A stretch of 26,617 nucleotides of DNA from COE1 sp965114465 (GCA_965114465.1 CBCOYO010000031.1:1-26617); one strand, 5' to 3'. Positions 1-10,019 are shown, counted from the first letter of the stretch. Notes: generated by a model not told the origin, from the sequence alone. Program-made: numbers and translations.

Positions 1-1052
<1,052 letters not shown>

Positions 1053-1122
1053 AAGAATTTGTTAAATATGCGTTTGTAATCAGGATTTCGACTGTACAAG
1101 CAGAAAAATTTTAATTTTCCTC

Positions 1123-1151
1123 TTTACAAATGCAAAAAAATTTTTTATAAT
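1123..1151 (+). promoter_or_regulatory. Sigma-A promoter of gltBD
   Basis: TTTACA (1123-1128) and TATAAT (1146-1151) are separated by exactly 17 bases. Transcription would start near 1158, giving a leader of about 150 bases before gltB that contains the hairpin at 1191-1228. Confidence 0.75.
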
Positions 1152-1190
1152 ATGAAAAGTGTCAGTTAGAGAGATTATATAGTTAACGGT

Positions 1191-1236
1191 GCAGCCAAAG
1201 GAGGTTTAACAATGCTTTTTTTGGCTGCCTTTTTTT
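1191..1236 (+). terminator. Terminator-like attenuator hairpin in the gltB leader
   Basis: GCAGCCAAA (1191-1199) pairs perfectly with TTTGGCTGC (1220-1228), followed by C and seven Ts (1230-1236). It has the form of an intrinsic terminator, but it lies between the promoter at 1123-1151 and gltB at 1306. Conditional read-through is therefore the likely use. The 20-base loop holds a GGAGG ribosome site and an ATG (see the leader peptide). It could instead end transcripts from upstream, but the promoter position argues against that being its only role. Confidence 0.65.
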
Positions 1237-1271
1237 ATGCGCAGGCAGCAAAGAAAGAATCACGATTATAA
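1212..1271 (+). CDS. Possible 19-residue leader peptide upstream of gltB
   Basis: GGAGG (1200-1204) is followed after 7 bases by ATG (1212), opening a short frame that reads MLFLAAFFYAQAAKKESRL and stops with TAA at 1269-1271. Both the ribosome site and the start codon sit in the loop of the terminator-like hairpin, and codons 3-6 form its right arm. A ribosome starting here would cover that arm. The peptide is hydrophobic and has one glutamine and one glutamate codon, so classic starvation stalling is not obvious. It could be a chance frame, but the good ribosome site and its placement make it worth listing. Confidence 0.4.
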   Translation: MLFLAAFFYAQAAKKESRL

Positions 1272-1305
1272 ATTATGCGGAGAATTAGAAAAAAGGAGAA
1301 AAGCT

Positions 1306-4300
1306 ATGTTCGATGTAAAAACAAATATTCCAAAAGCCCCGCTTTACAGGCAGGAATTTGAACATGATAACTGTGGTATTGGTGCAGTGGTTAATATCAA
1401 GGGAACAAAAACGCGTGAAACGGTGGAAAGTGCATTAAAGATTGTGGAAAATTTAGAGCACAGAGCCGGCAAGGATGCAGAGGGGAAAACGGGTGACGGC
1501 GTTGGTATTTTGGTGCAGATTTGTCACGATTTCTTTATAAAAGTGACACAGCCGCTGGGGATTGCGCTGGGCGGCGAGCGGGAATATGGCGTTGGTATGT
1601 TCTTTTTCCCGCAGGAGGAACTAAAGCGAAATCAAGCAAAAAAAATGTTTGAGATTATTGTTGAAAAAGAAGGATTGGAGTTTCTTGGGTGGCGCGAAGT
1701 GCCTTGTGTGCCCTCAGTTCTGGGGCATAAGGCAGTGGAATGTATGCCGTATATTATGCAGGCTTTTGTAAAGAAACCTGCCAATGTGGAAAAAGGGCTT
1801 GATTTTGACAGAAAGCTTTATATTGCAAGGCGTGTATTTGAGCAGAGTTCGGACAATACGTATGTTGTTTCGCTAAGCAGCAGAACAATTGTTTATAAAG
1901 GAATGTTTCTTGTAACACAGCTTCGGACATTTTTTAAGGATTTGCAGAGTGCGGATTATACGTCTGCGATTGCGATTGTGCATTCCCGTTTTTCTACAAA
2001 TACCAATCCAAGCTGGGAGCGGGCGCATCCCAACCGCTTTATTGTACATAATGGCGAAATTAATACGATTCGCGGCAATGTGGATAAAATGCTTGCACGT
2101 GAGGAAAATATGGAGTCTGAGTTTTTAAGTCACGAGTTTCACAAGGTACTTCCGGTGGTTAATGCTTCTGGTTCGGATTCTGCTATGTTGGATAATACAT
2201 TAGAGTTTCTGGTAATGAGCGGCATGGAGCTTCCACTTGCGGTCATGATTACGATTCCAGAGCCTTGGGCAAATAATAAAACCATGTCCCAGAGCAAGAA
2301 AGATTTTTACCAGTATTATGCTACAATGATGGAGCCGTGGGATGGGCCGGCGTCGATTCTTTTTTCAGACGGGGATATTATGGGGGCGGTGCTTGACCGC
2401 AACGGGCTACGGCCTTCGAGATATTATATTACATCAGATGGACAGTTAATTCTTTCGTCTGAGGTAGGTGTGCTTCCCATTGCGCCGGAGAAGATTGTGA
2501 AAAAAGACCGCCTGCGTCCGGGCAAGATGCTTCTTGTCGATACGGTAAAAGGCGAAGTTATTGATGACGATACCTTAAAGGAAACCTATGCAAAGCGCAG
2601 GCCGTATGGCGAATGGCTGGATTCTAACCTTGTAACCTTGCATGAGTTAAAAATTCCGAATGTCCGTGTGCCGGAGTTTAGCCAAGCGGAGCGGCAGCGG
2701 ATGCAAAAGGCGTTTGGCTATACATATGAGGAGTTAAAAACAAGTATTCTGCCAATGGCGAAAAACGGCGGTGAGGCAATTGCGGCAATGGGTGTGGATA
2801 CGCCAATACCAGTGCTTTCAACGACGCATCACCAATTGTCACATTACTTCAAACAATTGTTCGCACAAGTAACCAATCCGCCAATTGATGCGATTCGCGA
2901 GGAGGTTGTAACCTCGACCAGTGTGTATATTGGAAAAGATGGGAATTTATTAAAAGAATCAGAGCATAACTGCAATGTGCTAAAGGTCAATAACCCCATT
3001 TTAACCATTACCGATTTGTTAAAAATTAAAAATATGAAGAATGAGGGATTTAAGGTTGTTGAGATTCCAATTCTTTATTATAAAAATACAAGTTTAGAGC
3101 GTGCGATCGATCGCTTGTATGTGGAAGTTGACAGGGCATACCGTGACGGGGCAAATATTATTATATTGTCTGACCGCGGCGTTGACGAAAATCATGTGGC
3201 AATTCCGTCGCTCTTGGCAGTTTCGGCAATGCAGAAACATTTGATACGCACAAAGAAACGAACAAGTGTTGCGTTGATTTTGGAGTCCGCAGAACCAAGG
3301 GAAGTGCATGATTTCGCGACATTGCTGGGTTATGGTGCGTGTGCGGTGAATCCGTATCTTGCGCAGGAGTCCATTAAGGAATTAATTGATAATGGAATGC
3401 TTGACAAGGATTACCATGCAGCGGTTGACGACTACAATGATGCGATTTTGCACGGCATAGTAAAAATTGCGTCAAAAATGGGAATTTCTACAATTCAGTC
3501 TTATCAAGGCTCGCAGATTTTTGAGGCGATAGGCATTGACTATCATGTGATTCATAAATATTTTACCAATACGGTCTGCCGTGTAGGCGGCGAAACGTTA
3601 AAGGATATTGAAAAGGAAGTGGATGCGCTTCATTCTATGGCGTTTGACCCATTGGGGCTTGCTACAGATTTAACGCTTGACAGCCCGGGGCAGCATCAGT
3701 CGCGGGGCGGCGCAGAGGAGCATTTGTATAATCCGGCGACAATCCATATGTTGCAGCAGTCCACAAAGCTTGGTGATTATGGGATGTTTAAGCAGTATAC
3801 GGCAATGATTCACAAAGAAGATAGTGTGCGGAATCTGCGCGGTTTAATGGATTTCCAGTATCCGAAAAAAGGGATTCCCATTGATGAAGTGGAAAGCGTG
3901 GACAGCATTGTAACACGTTTTAAAACAGGCGCAATGTCCTACGGGTCTATTTCTAAGGAAGCACATGAAACACTTGCAATTGCAATGAATTTGCTGCACG
4001 GTAAATCCAACAGCGGCGAGGGCGGCGAGGATTTAGAGCGTATGGAGATTGGAGCGGACGGCTTAAACCGTTGTTCGGCAATTAAGCAGGTTGCAAGCGG
4101 ACGCTTCGGCGTTACCAGCCGCTACTTGGTAAGCGCGCAGGAAATACAGATTAAAATGGCGCAGGGTGCAAAGCCCGGTGAGGGCGGTCATTTGCCGGCA
4201 GCAAAAGTTTATCCTTGGATTGCAAAGACAAGACATTCCACCGCAGGAGTAGGGCTGATTTCACCGCCGCCGCATCATGATATTTATTCAATTGAGGATT

Positions 4301-5847
4301 TAGCGCAGTTAATTTATGACTTGAAAAATTCCAATAAAGACGCACGTATCAGTGTAAAATTGGTTTCTGAGGCGGGGGTCGGTACAGTAGCCGCAGGCGT
4401 TGCCAAAGCAGGCGCGCAGGTGGTATTGATTTCCGGCTATGACGGTGGAACTGGAGCAGCACCAAAAAGTTCGATTCACAATGCAGGACTTCCATGGGAA
4501 CTGGGGCTTGCAGAAACGCATCAGACATTGATACAAAACGGTCTGCGCAACAAGGTGCGCATTGAAACCGACGGAAAATTAATGACAGGGCGTGATGTGG
4601 CGATTGCGGCAATCCTTGGCGCAGAGGAGTTTGGCTTTGCGACAGCGCCGCTTGTAACAATGGGCTGCGTTATGATGCGTGTCTGCAACCTTGACACCTG
4701 TCCGGTAGGTGTAGCAACCCAGAATCCGGAACTGCGGAAACGCTTTCAAGGCAAGCCAGAATATGTTATGAATTTTATGCGGTTTATTGCGCAGGAACTT
4801 AGAGAATATATGGCGGAGCTTGGTGTTCGCACAGTCGATGCTTTGGTAGGGCGCACCGATTTATTGAAAATAAAAGAAAATCTGCCCAAAGGGACAATAA
4901 AGCTTGACCTTGGCATGATATTAAACAATCCTTATCAGAAGGAAAAAGCTGTTTTTGACCCGAAACAAGTGTATGATTTTGAATTGGAAAAAACACTGGA
5001 TGAGCGTGTGCTGTTAAAACAGCTTGGTAATGCTTTGGATAAGAAACAGCCGCGCAGTATAGAGGTAGAAGTCAGCAATACAGACCGTTCGTTTGGAACA
5101 ATTTTTGGATCAGAAATTACAAAGCGTTATTATAATACGCTTGACGAGGATACTTACCATATATTTTGTAAGGGTGCAGGCGGGCAGAGTTTCGGCGCAT
5201 TTATACCAAAAGGGCTAACCTTGGAGCTGGTCGGTGACTCTAACGATTATTTCGGCAAAGGATTGTCCGGTGGTAAGTTGATTGTCTATCCGCCAAAGGG
5301 AAGCAGCTTTGTACAAAATGAAAATATTATTATTGGAAATGTGGCGCTGTACGGTGCAACCAGCGGAAAAGCGTTTATTAACGGCGTCGCAGGAGAACGG
5401 TTCTGCGTGCGCAATTCTGGTGCGCTTGCCGTTGTCGAGGGCGTAGGCGATCATGGCTGTGAATATATGACAGGTGGGCGTGTGGTTGTGCTTGGTGACA
5501 CTGGCAAAAACTTTGCGGCTGGTATGAGCGGCGGTATCGCGTATGTGCTGGATGAGAACAATGACTTGTATATTCGTGTTAATAAAGAAATGATTTCCAT
5601 GAGTGAAATTACGAATAAATATGATGTAATTGAATTAAAACAGATGATTCAGGAACACGTGGCATATACGAATTCCGAAAAAGGAAAAGAGATTTTAGAG
5701 CATTTTGGAGAATATTTGCCGAAGTTTAAGAAGATTATTCCATATGATTACGATCGGATGTTAAAGATGATCGTGCAGATGGAAGAAAAAGGATTAAGCG
5801 CAGAACAGGCACAGATTGAAGCATTTTATGCCAATACGAACAAGTAA
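1306..5847 (+). CDS. gltB: Glutamate synthase (NADPH) large (alpha) subunit
   Basis: It converts glutamine and 2-oxoglutarate to two glutamates, working with GltD in cytoplasmic ammonia assimilation. The product is 1513 residues, normal for bacterial GltB. A 22-residue propeptide precedes Cys23 (DNCGIGA), the N-terminal nucleophile of the class II glutaminase domain, which also shows HSRFSTNTNP and HNGEINT. The central and FMN-binding domains follow, with the SGEGGED segment. The 3Fe-4S ligands are C1121, C1127 and C1132, with the standard C-x5-C-x4-C spacing. A C-terminal GXGXG beta-helix (GAGGQSFGAF onward) completes the family layout. I chose ATG 1306 because AAAAAGGAGAAAAGCT precedes it. 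The frame stays open back to 1237, but that extension would overlap the terminator hairpin. gltD follows 74 bases later. Regulation probably involves the leader attenuator. Confidence 0.97.
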   Translation: MFDVKTNIPKAPLYRQEFEHDNCGIGAVVNIKGTKTRETVESALKIVENLEHRAGKDAEGKTGDGVGILVQICHDFFIKVTQPLGIALGGEREYGVGMFFFPQEELKRNQAKKMFEIIVEKEGLEFLGWREVPCVPSVLGHKAVECMPYIMQAFVKKPANVEKGLDFDRKLYIARRVFEQSSDNTYVVSLSSRTIVYKGMFLVTQLRTFFKDLQSADYTSAIAIVHSRFSTNTNPSWERAHPNRFIVHNGEINTIRGNVDKMLAREENMESEFLSHEFHKVLPVVNASGSDSAMLDNTLEFLVMSGMELPLAVMITIPEPWANNKTMSQSKKDFYQYYATMMEPWDGPASILFSDGDIMGAVLDRNGLRPSRYYITSDGQLILSSEVGVLPIAPEKIVKKDRLRPGKMLLVDTVKGEVIDDDTLKETYAKRRPYGEWLDSNLVTLHELKIPNVRVPEFSQAERQRMQKAFGYTYEELKTSILPMAKNGGEAIAAMGVDTPIPVLSTTHHQLSHYFKQLFAQVTNPPIDAIREEVVTSTSVYIGKDGNLLKESEHNCNVLKVNNPILTITDLLKIKNMKNEGFKVVEIPILYYKNTSLERAIDRLYVEVDRAYRDGANIIILSDRGVDENHVAIPSLLAVSAMQKHLIRTKKRTSVALILESAEPREVHDFATLLGYGACAVNPYLAQESIKELIDNGMLDKDYHAAVDDYNDAILHGIVKIASKMGISTIQSYQGSQIFEAIGIDYHVIHKYFTNTVCRVGGETLKDIEKEVDALHSMAFDPLGLATDLTLDSPGQHQSRGGAEEHLYNPATIHMLQQSTKLGDYGMFKQYTAMIHKEDSVRNLRGLMDFQYPKKGIPIDEVESVDSIVTRFKTGAMSYGSISKEAHETLAIAMNLLHGKSNSGEGGEDLERMEIGADGLNRCSAIKQVASGRFGVTSRYLVSAQEIQIKMAQGAKPGEGGHLPAAKVYPWIAKTRHSTAGVGLISPPPHHDIYSIEDLAQLIYDLKNSNKDARISVKLVSEAGVGTVAAGVAKAGAQVVLISGYDGGTGAAPKSSIHNAGLPWELGLAETHQTLIQNGLRNKVRIETDGKLMTGRDVAIAAILGAEEFGFATAPLVTMGCVMMRVCNLDTCPVGVATQNPELRKRFQGKPEYVMNFMRFIAQELREYMAELGVRTVDALVGRTDLLKIKENLPKGTIKLDLGMILNNPYQKEKAVFDPKQVYDFELEKTLDERVLLKQLGNALDKKQPRSIEVEVSNTDRSFGTIFGSEITKRYYNTLDEDTYHIFCKGAGGQSFGAFIPKGLTLELVGDSNDYFGKGLSGGKLIVYPPKGSSFVQNENIIIGNVALYGATSGKAFINGVAGERFCVRNSGALAVVEGVGDHGCEYMTGGRVVVLGDTGKNFAAGMSGGIAYVLDENNDLYIRVNKEMISMSEITNKYDVIELKQMIQEHVAYTNSEKGKEILEHFGEYLPKFKKIIPYDYDRMLKMIVQMEEKGLSAEQAQIEAFYANTNK

Positions 5848-5921
5848 TTTGTATATTTGGAAGCGAATAAGAAAAGTATGGCGTTTGAGTGCCTGTAAAA
5901 GCAGGCAGATGGGAGCAAAAA

Positions 5922-7415
5922 ATGGGAAAGCCAACAGGATTTTTAGAGTATTATAGAGAAACTTCCACGGCAGAAGCGCCGCTGGAACGTATTAAGCATT
6001 TTCATGAATTTCATAGCCATCTTCCAATGGAAGAACAGCAGAAACAAGGCGCGCGCTGTATGGAGTGCGGCGTGCCGTTTTGTCAATCGGGCATGACAAT
6101 TGCCGGCATGACTTCGGGCTGTCCGCTGCATAACCTTGTGCCGGAGTGGAATGACTTGGTGTATACAGGCAATTGGGAGCGGGCATATAACCGACTGAAA
6201 AAGACAAACAATTTTCCGGAATTTACGGCAAGAGTATGTCCGGCGCTTTGTGAAAATGCTTGTACGTGCGGACTGTACGGCGAGGCAGTCGCGACAAAGG
6301 AAAATGAGTATGCTATTATTGAAAATGCCTATGCAACAGGCTTGGCAGCAGCAAAACCGCCGAAAGTGCGCACGAATAAAAAGGTTGCGGTGGTAGGAAG
6401 CGGGCCGGCTGGGCTTGCTGTTGCAGATCAGTTAAACCAACGGGGGCATCATGTTACTGTATTTGAGCGCAGCGATCGTATTGGTGGGCTTTTAATGTAT
6501 GGTATTCCCAATATGAAGCTGGAAAAGCAGATTATTGAGCGAAAAATAAAGATTATGGAGGAAGAAGGCGTTCAGTTTGTAACAAATGCCGATATCGGCA
6601 GAGATGCCAAGTCAAAGAAATTAGTAGAGGGATTTGACCGCGTTGTGCTTGCGTGCGGCGCTTCCAATCCAAGGGATATTAACGCAGCGGGCAGAGATGC
6701 CAAGGGAATTTATTTTGCAGTAGATTTCTTAAAAGGGATAACAAAGAGCTTATTGGATTCTGATCTTGCAGATAAAAGCTATGTTTCTGCAAAGGATAAA
6801 AATGTGGTTGTAATCGGCGGCGGTGATACCGGAAACGACTGTGTAGGTACAGCAATCCGCCTTGGCGCAAAGTCGGTTGTACAGATAGAAATGATGCCCA
6901 AAGCGCCGGATACAAGAGCCGAGAGCAATCCGTGGCCGGAATGGCCTAAAGTCTGTAAAACAGATTATGGTCAGGAGGAAGCGATTGCGCTGTTTGGGCA
7001 CGATCCGCGTATTTATGAGTCCACAGTTAAAGAGTTTATCAAAGACCAAAATGGGAATCTGACCGCAGTAAAAATCGTGAAACTTACTTGGGAAAAAGAT
7101 GCGGAAACCGGCAGAATGAATAGGAAAGAAATTGCAGGCAGCGAACAGACAATCGAAGCGCAGCTTGTCCTAATCGCAGCAGGCTTTTTGGGAAGCCAGA
7201 AATATGTAACCGATGCATTTGAAGTGGAACTTGATCCGCGCACAAACGTTAAGACAAAACCAGAAAGCTTCCAGACAAGCGTAGAGAACGTCTTTGTCGC
7301 AGGCGATATGCATACCGGACAGTCCCTCGTTGTAAAAGCGATCCGGCAGGGACGGGAATGCGCGCGCGAAGTGGATGAAAGCTTAATGGGGTATTCCAAT
7401 ATGTATATTCAGTAG
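5922..7415 (+). CDS. gltD: Glutamate synthase (NADPH) small (beta) subunit
   Basis: This is the FAD- and NADPH-binding partner of GltB, which passes electrons from NADPH to the FMN and 3Fe-4S centre of the large subunit. Of 497 residues, the N-terminal part has the cysteine sets for two 4Fe-4S clusters (C46, C49, C54, C67 and C106, C110, C114, C116). The FAD fold shows G-S-G-P-A-G at 159-164 and the NADPH fold G-G-G-D-T-G-N-D at 299-306. The C-terminus has the FAD-contacting V-F-V-A-G-D segment. ATG 5922 is chosen over the in-frame GTG at 5889 because homologues start close to MGKPTGFLEY and GGGAG lies just upstream. It is co-transcribed with gltB and probably ends at the hairpin at 7550-7597. 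Confidence 0.96.
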   Translation: MGKPTGFLEYYRETSTAEAPLERIKHFHEFHSHLPMEEQQKQGARCMECGVPFCQSGMTIAGMTSGCPLHNLVPEWNDLVYTGNWERAYNRLKKTNNFPEFTARVCPALCENACTCGLYGEAVATKENEYAIIENAYATGLAAAKPPKVRTNKKVAVVGSGPAGLAVADQLNQRGHHVTVFERSDRIGGLLMYGIPNMKLEKQIIERKIKIMEEEGVQFVTNADIGRDAKSKKLVEGFDRVVLACGASNPRDINAAGRDAKGIYFAVDFLKGITKSLLDSDLADKSYVSAKDKNVVVIGGGDTGNDCVGTAIRLGAKSVVQIEMMPKAPDTRAESNPWPEWPKVCKTDYGQEEAIALFGHDPRIYESTVKEFIKDQNGNLTAVKIVKLTWEKDAETGRMNRKEIAGSEQTIEAQLVLIAAGFLGSQKYVTDAFEVELDPRTNVKTKPESFQTSVENVFVAGDMHTGQSLVVKAIRQGRECAREVDESLMGYSNMYIQ

Positions 7416-7429
7416 CAGGGGAGTGCTGT

Positions 7430-7533
7430 TATACTGACGACCGTTAAGATTTTCCAATTTCTGCACAGCCCATATTGCATAATCGGGCAATACATGCTGT
7501 GCAGAAAGGAAAATCTAATCGCTCGTGAGTATA
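7430..7533. repeat. 104 bp palindromic element, family A copy 1
   Basis: It starts TATACT and ends AGTATA. A long imperfect stem forms from TTTCTGCACAGC against GCTGTGCAGAAA and GATTTTCC against GGAAAATC, with outer arms ACGA/TCGT. The loop holds a smaller ATTGC/GCAAT hairpin. Other copies lie at 18804-18907 and 24859-24962, all exactly 104 bp. It contains no coding frame. Position is just after gltD. Confidence 0.9.
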
Positions 7534-7549
7534 GCGTAAATTTGATGTT

Positions 7550-7597
7550 GCAGCCATAATCGTTCGGTGGTAATTTGCTAGAGATTATGGCTGTTTC
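7550..7597 (+). terminator. Probable terminator of gltBD
   Basis: CAGCCATAATC (7551-7561) pairs with GATTATGGCTG (7583-7593), an 11 bp perfect stem with a 21-base loop, followed by TTTCT. The T tract is short, so termination strength is uncertain. Confidence 0.55.
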
Positions 7598-7604
7598 TAT
7601 GCAT

Positions 7605-7722
7605 ATGGGTACTCAAAGGAAGATTGTCAGCAAAGCCAACGAGTGCCCAGTACACAAGCAGAGGGAAGACAAACCTTCCCTTTGAATAGGGTTGCCTGCT
7701 TTCTACAAACATAAGAATATAT
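7605..7722. other. Unassigned hairpin-rich stretch between gltD and the XRE regulator gene
   Basis: No plausible gene was seen here. GGGTACTC near 7607 can pair with GAGTGCCC near 7643. AGGGAAG pairs with CTTCCCT around a six-base loop near 7661-7680, and flanking AAGCAG and CTGCTT extend that stem. An upstream AAAGGAAG could compete for the same CTTCCCTTT. It might be a small RNA or a decayed repeat. I matched no known RNA family. Confidence 0.25.
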
Positions 7723-7753
7723 TGTTTAACAGATAAAATTTCCGAGTAGCCTG

Positions 7754-7817
7754 ACTACATAACGCCAGCCATATACGTTTAATCATTGCAGTAGGGTAAA
7801 TTCTGGCGTTATGTAGT
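7754..7817. repeat. 64 bp inverted repeat
   Basis: ACTACATAACGCCAG (7754-7768) is perfectly repeated inverted as CTGGCGTTATGTAGT (7803-7817) around a 34-base loop. It lies between two converging units (gltBD on plus, the XRE gene on minus) and 35 bases beyond the XRE stop codon. It could act as a terminator for the minus-strand unit or be another small palindromic element. Only one copy is seen here. Confidence 0.7.
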
Positions 7818-7851
7818 ATAATGCTAAATTTCGAGAAACAGCAAGGCTGCA

Positions 7852-8520
7852 TTATTTATAAGCAATATAAATATCCATGGTATCCCCATCCGTTTCAAAG
7901 CAGGGAATAACGTCTTTTTCTGTATGTTCCAGACCGTTTACGCGCATATATTCCATAAGTGTTTTGTAGGCGTTGGGAATCGATACAAATGGATTTCCAA
8001 AAGGTTCTTCAATGTGTATTGCCGCGTATTTGTGAGCTGCCTGCTCGTGTACTTCCATATTAGGAGGGACAATTTCATCAGGCAGTATCCATGCCGCTTC
8101 GTAGCCGTGCATATTGAAAACGTTTATCTGTTCTTGCGACACGTTTGGAAAATCCCATCCAATTACGCGAGGATGCTCCACGCCGCAGCTTTTGGCAATG
8201 GAATACATTTTGTCGATAGCGTCGCTTTCTGGGTCAGAACTTACAACGGCGTATTTGATATAGCGGAAAGCGGGGACGGTTTCAACACGCAGATTTGTAT
8301 ACACATTGCCGCAGGAAACCATATCATCACGGAATAAGTTGTCCAGCGAACAATTAAAAAACTTGCAAAGCTCAATTGCCTTGTCCATTTCGGGCTGTGC
8401 TGTATCCAGCTCCCATTTTGATACAGTTTGACGGTTGACATTTAATTTTTCAGCCAAATCTTCCTGTGTCATATTTCCTCTTAAATGTCTTAAAAACTGC
8501 AAATTTTTTCCAAAACTCAT
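7852..8520 (-). CDS. XRE-type HTH regulator with GyrI-like effector-binding domain
   Basis: This is a probable ligand-responsive DNA-binding protein of 222 residues. Residues 1 to about 65 are a lambda-repressor-type helix-turn-helix (MTQEDLAEKLNVNRQTVSKWE is the core). Residues from about 75 to the end look like the AraC/GyrI small-molecule-binding fold, with a VSIPNAYKTLMEYM segment and an acidic end typical of GyrI-like domains. It lies downstream of the MATE pump on the same strand, 164 bases away, and has its own promoter (8564-8592). A simple reading is that it senses a toxic compound and controls itself or the pump. The start is supported by AAGGAG (8530-8535 on the complement) before ATG 8520. 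Ligand unknown. Confidence 0.85.
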   Translation of the reverse strand: MSFGKNLQFLRHLRGNMTQEDLAEKLNVNRQTVSKWELDTAQPEMDKAIELCKFFNCSLDNLFRDDMVSCGNVYTNLRVETVPAFRYIKYAVVSSDPESDAIDKMYSIAKSCGVEHPRVIGWDFPNVSQEQINVFNMHGYEAAWILPDEIVPPNMEVHEQAAHKYAAIHIEEPFGNPFVSIPNAYKTLMEYMRVNGLEHTEKDVIPCFETDGDTMDIYIAYK

Positions 8521-8563
8521 AAAATATTCTCCTTTTTATCTTCTTGCGCCGCGTCGCATTATT

Positions 8564-8592
8564 AGTATAGTATTTCCCAAAGCAGGTTGCAA
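8564..8592 (-). promoter_or_regulatory. Promoter of the XRE-GyrI regulator with palindromic operator candidate
   Basis: On the minus strand TTGCAA (8592-8587) and TATACT (8569-8564) are 17 bases apart. The -35 box is the centre of a perfect GGTTGCAACC palindrome (8585-8594). A second palindrome, TTGCGCAA, lies at 8620-8627, 34 bases away centre to centre, close to three helical turns. Both are candidates for autoregulator binding. Confidence 0.5.
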
Positions 8593-8684
8593 CCAATCTA
8601 TATTTGCTATTTTGGAGAATTGCGCAACTTGAAAGTGCGGTTTTCTCGTAATCTTTAATATGTCGTTTGGTGTACAGCCCAATA

Positions 8685-10019
8685 TTATGCATAGTGGTAC
8701 GTTCCTTTATTCTGATAAAGAAACACCAGTGCAACAATCATTGTAATTCCTTCCGCTATTGGTATTGCAAGCCACACACCTGTTACACCCAAAAGATTAG
8801 GCAGTGTAAGTAGCAGCACTGTAATCAGTCCAAAAGTCCGCAGGAATGACAAAATTGCAGACAGTTTTCCATTGGATAATGCTGTAAATGCGGCAGAGGT
8901 AAAAATATTCAGTCCGCAGAATAGAAAGCTAAAGGGGAAAATTAAAAATCCATTTCGTGCAATTTCATAAACGGGTGTCCCTTTTTCTGAAAAAATACAA
9001 ACCAACCGTGAACCAAAAATGATGGCTGCTACAAAAACAGTAATAGAAACAAAGATAACAAACCGTATACAAATAGAAAATACATTCTTTAGCTGTTCGC
9101 TGTCCTGTTTTCCATAATTATAGCTGATAATAGGTGCTGCTCCCATAGAAAACCCTATATAAAGGGTACTCAATAAAAACTGCATATAAATAATAATTGT
9201 GATTGCCGCAACGCCGTTTTCGCCAAGCAGCTTTATCATAATCCGGTTAAAAAGAAATGTTGTAACCGCTGTTGCTGCCTGACTTACCATTTCCGAAAAA
9301 CCATTTGTACAGCTTTCTGCTAATACGAAAAAGTTTATTATAGGCTTCCTAAAATGCAGGTTGTTTTTCTTTGTGGAAAAGAACCATAATCCGATTACCG
9401 ACGGTATCATATAGCCAATCCCCGTGCCAAGCGCCGCTCCTTTAATTCCCATTTGCAGTAGCACCATAAAAATATAGTCTAGTAAAATATTTATAATTCC
9501 CGCACTTACGCCGAGTACCATACCCATTTTGGGATATCCTGCTGTTACAATTAGATTTTGAAAAAGCACTTGCAGAATGCTTGCGGGTGTAAATAATAGT
9601 AGGATAAAAAGGTATTCTTTGCAGTATGGAAATAGGATATTGTTTGCACCAAGTCCCCAAATAAGCTTATCAATAAAAATTACGCCCAAGCCAGCAATCA
9701 ATAAGCCTAACAAAATCCCCGCAGAGATAATGAATGTGAAATCCTGTGCGGCTCTTGTAGATTCTCCAGCTCCCATTTTACGTGCTATAATTGCGCTTCC
9801 TCCTGTTGCAAGCATCGTTCCAAAACCAACAATGCAATTGATAACAGGGCATACGATATTTAATGCTGAAAGGGCATTAGTTCCGACAAAGCGTGCCACA
9901 AAAATCGTGTCAACAATAGTATATAATCCCATAAATAGCATCATTATAATGGTTGGAAACGCAAATTTCAACAGTGATGTTATCGTAAAATTTTGTGATA
10001 GTGGATTGAAGTTATTCAT
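8685..10019 (-). CDS. MATE family multidrug efflux transporter
   Basis: A cation-coupled exporter of the MATE family, 444 residues, with about 12 membrane helices in two related halves. The opening LLKFAFPTIIMMLFMGLYTI and the V-D-T-I-F-V-A-R segment after it are typical of the MepA/DinF-like branch. Start ATG 10019 has GGAGG about 9 bases upstream on the minus strand. It lies between the AraC-GNAT gene (upstream, 148-base gap) and the XRE-GyrI gene (downstream), so the three probably respond to a common toxic compound. The substrate cannot be read from sequence. The gap before it contains the stem GGCAAA/TTTGCC (10050-10064), about 30 bases ahead of the start codon. Confidence 0.93.
   Translation of the reverse strand: MNNFNPLSQNFTITSLLKFAFPTIIMMLFMGLYTIVDTIFVARFVGTNALSALNIVCPVINCIVGFGTMLATGGSAIIARKMGAGESTRAAQDFTFIISAGILLGLLIAGLGVIFIDKLIWGLGANNILFPYCKEYLFILLLFTPASILQVLFQNLIVTAGYPKMGMVLGVSAGIINILLDYIFMVLLQMGIKGAALGTGIGYMIPSVIGLWFFSTKKNNLHFRKPIINFFVLAESCTNGFSEMVSQAATAVTTFLFNRIMIKLLGENGVAAITIIIYMQFLLSTLYIGFSMGAAPIISYNYGKQDSEQLKNVFSICIRFVIFVSITVFVAAIIFGSRLVCIFSEKGTPVYEIARNGFLIFPFSFLFCGLNIFTSAAFTALSNGKLSAILSFLRTFGLITVLLLTLPNLLGVTGVWLAIPIAEGITMIVALVFLYQNKGTYHYA

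Noticed and set aside
1081..1190. ANTAR-type double hairpin ahead of gltB
   Set aside because: I looked for two short stems with six-base loops of the A-n-n-G-n-n type. Only weak three or four base stems such as CTGT/GCAG were found.
1237..1305. N-terminal extension of GltB from ATG 1237
   Set aside because: It begins immediately after the T tract of the terminator hairpin and has no ribosome site. Family propeptides fit a start at 1306, which has AAGGAG.
4151..4660. Overlapping minus-strand open frames inside gltB
   Set aside because: They mirror conserved gltB coding sequence and show no ribosome sites or recognisable domains.
7924..8337. 137-codon plus-strand open frame opposite the XRE-GyrI gene
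   Set aside because: The minus-strand gene has a complete HTH and effector domain, a ribosome site and a promoter. The plus frame has none of these.
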